Assembly: GCF_002234675.1 (NCBI RefSeq)
Contig: NC_019859.2
Location: 35,573,960-35,637,959, forward strand
DNA: 64,000 nucleotides
From: Oryzias latipes
Lineage: Eukaryota; Chordata; Actinopteri; Beloniformes; Adrianichthyidae
Direction: 5' to 3'
Part shown: positions 63,477-64,000 of the stretch, piece by piece
How the letters are laid out: each line of letters opens with the position of its first letter
Position numbering within the stretch: position 1 is the first letter of the stretch
Notes under the pieces: generated by a model
Seen by the model: the letters and a program-made list of their open reading frames with translations, nothing else
Database searches by the model: none
Told to the model about the DNA's origin: nothing
Made by a program: the position numbers and the translations under genes

Positions 63477-64000
63477 GAACTAAAAAGGTAGAAGATCTGT
63501 CTGACTGTCTTATTTTGTATTTGACCTACATGTTCTGTTTTACATGTTTGAAATAAATCTAAAAATAACTAAATAAATAAAACATAAATTTGTGTGTGTA
63601 GCCTTGACATCTTGGTTGTATTTTTTTTAGTTTTTTTATATAAATATCCAAATTCTTGAATTGCATAATCCTATTTAGTGTGTTTTTTGTCCTTTATTTC
63701 AAATTTAGATGGTAAAATATATAAATATATTTCGCAAAGTATTTAAGAAGTCGTTAACAATGCCCATCTCATCCAAAAGAACAATTATATATAATTAATC
63801 TCATATTGTTTTTATGCAAATGTCACATTCATAAATCCAAATCATACCCCACATTTCTCTAACTTTGTCAATAAAACATTCTGACATGAAGAAAAACCCA
63901 CTAAAACAGTCGATATGCGCGTCAGATTCAATGTCTTTGTATGAATTGTGATAATACTCCCCAGCCTTGTTCTTTTCCTGTTGTTGCAGTGAACTGTTTT
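63477..64000. other. AT-rich end of window, no asf1b exon 1 seen
   Basis: I searched the minus strand for a start beginning MAKV or a donor after an Asf1 first exon and found none. The sequence is strongly AT-rich. Confidence 0.4.

Overview
This window is genomic DNA from a ray-finned fish. I infer a teleost, probably a percomorph, and I cannot name the species. The evidence is intron-split vertebrate genes with GT-AG junctions, many hAT, Tc1, piggyBac and MITE elements, Rex-like LINE sequence, and GATA/GACA microsatellites. There is no bacterial gene, operon, rRNA or CRISPR array. Real coding sequence is a small part of the 64 kb; most of the rest that I can recognise is transposon-derived.

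Three host genes can be reconstructed exon by exon. (1) tdrd7 (+, 13735-29742) has 17 coding exons that join in frame to about 739 codons. It encodes a LOTUS/Tudor germ-granule protein, but it lacks the third LOTUS and first Tudor domain of the family's usual layout. (2) prkaca (-, 55913-35790) has 11 exons giving exactly 351 residues, the standard length of the catalytic subunit of cAMP-dependent protein kinase. (3) asf1b (-, from 63204 down to 59980) is a histone H3-H4 chaperone; three exons are present and the first coding exon was not found in the window. asf1b lies upstream of prkaca on the same strand, matching the human 19p13 order. tdrd7 (human 9q22) is convergent with prkaca, so a synteny junction lies at about 29.8-35.8 kb. 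The three genes have no shared pathway; they are neighbours only.

Layout: 1-13 kb is gene-poor. It holds a Tc1-type transposase, a giant inverted-repeat element (6733-9022), a hAT element carrying an unidentified ORF, and stacked MITEs. 13.7-29.8 kb is tdrd7, whose introns contain SINEs, a piggyBac element, hAT elements and MITEs. 29.8-35.7 kb is intergenic, with MITEs. 35.8-55.9 kb is prkaca; one 6.2 kb intron holds a SINE-like repeat split by two hAT elements, one of which is itself split by a third. Its first intron holds a hAT with a perfect 8-bp target duplication and a solo-LTR-like insert. 55.9-59.7 kb holds the GC-rich prkaca promoter with a full CRE, an L1-like fragment, MITEs and a telomere-like minisatellite. 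59.7-64 kb is asf1b and an unassigned ORF.

Repeat families here are described by their visible ends, target duplications and cross-copies within the window. Family names are inferences, because no database could be searched. I found no clear previously undescribed functional system. The strongest candidates for a second look are the domain-reduced tdrd7, the giant hairpin element and its core module shared by four loci, and the nested transposon stack.
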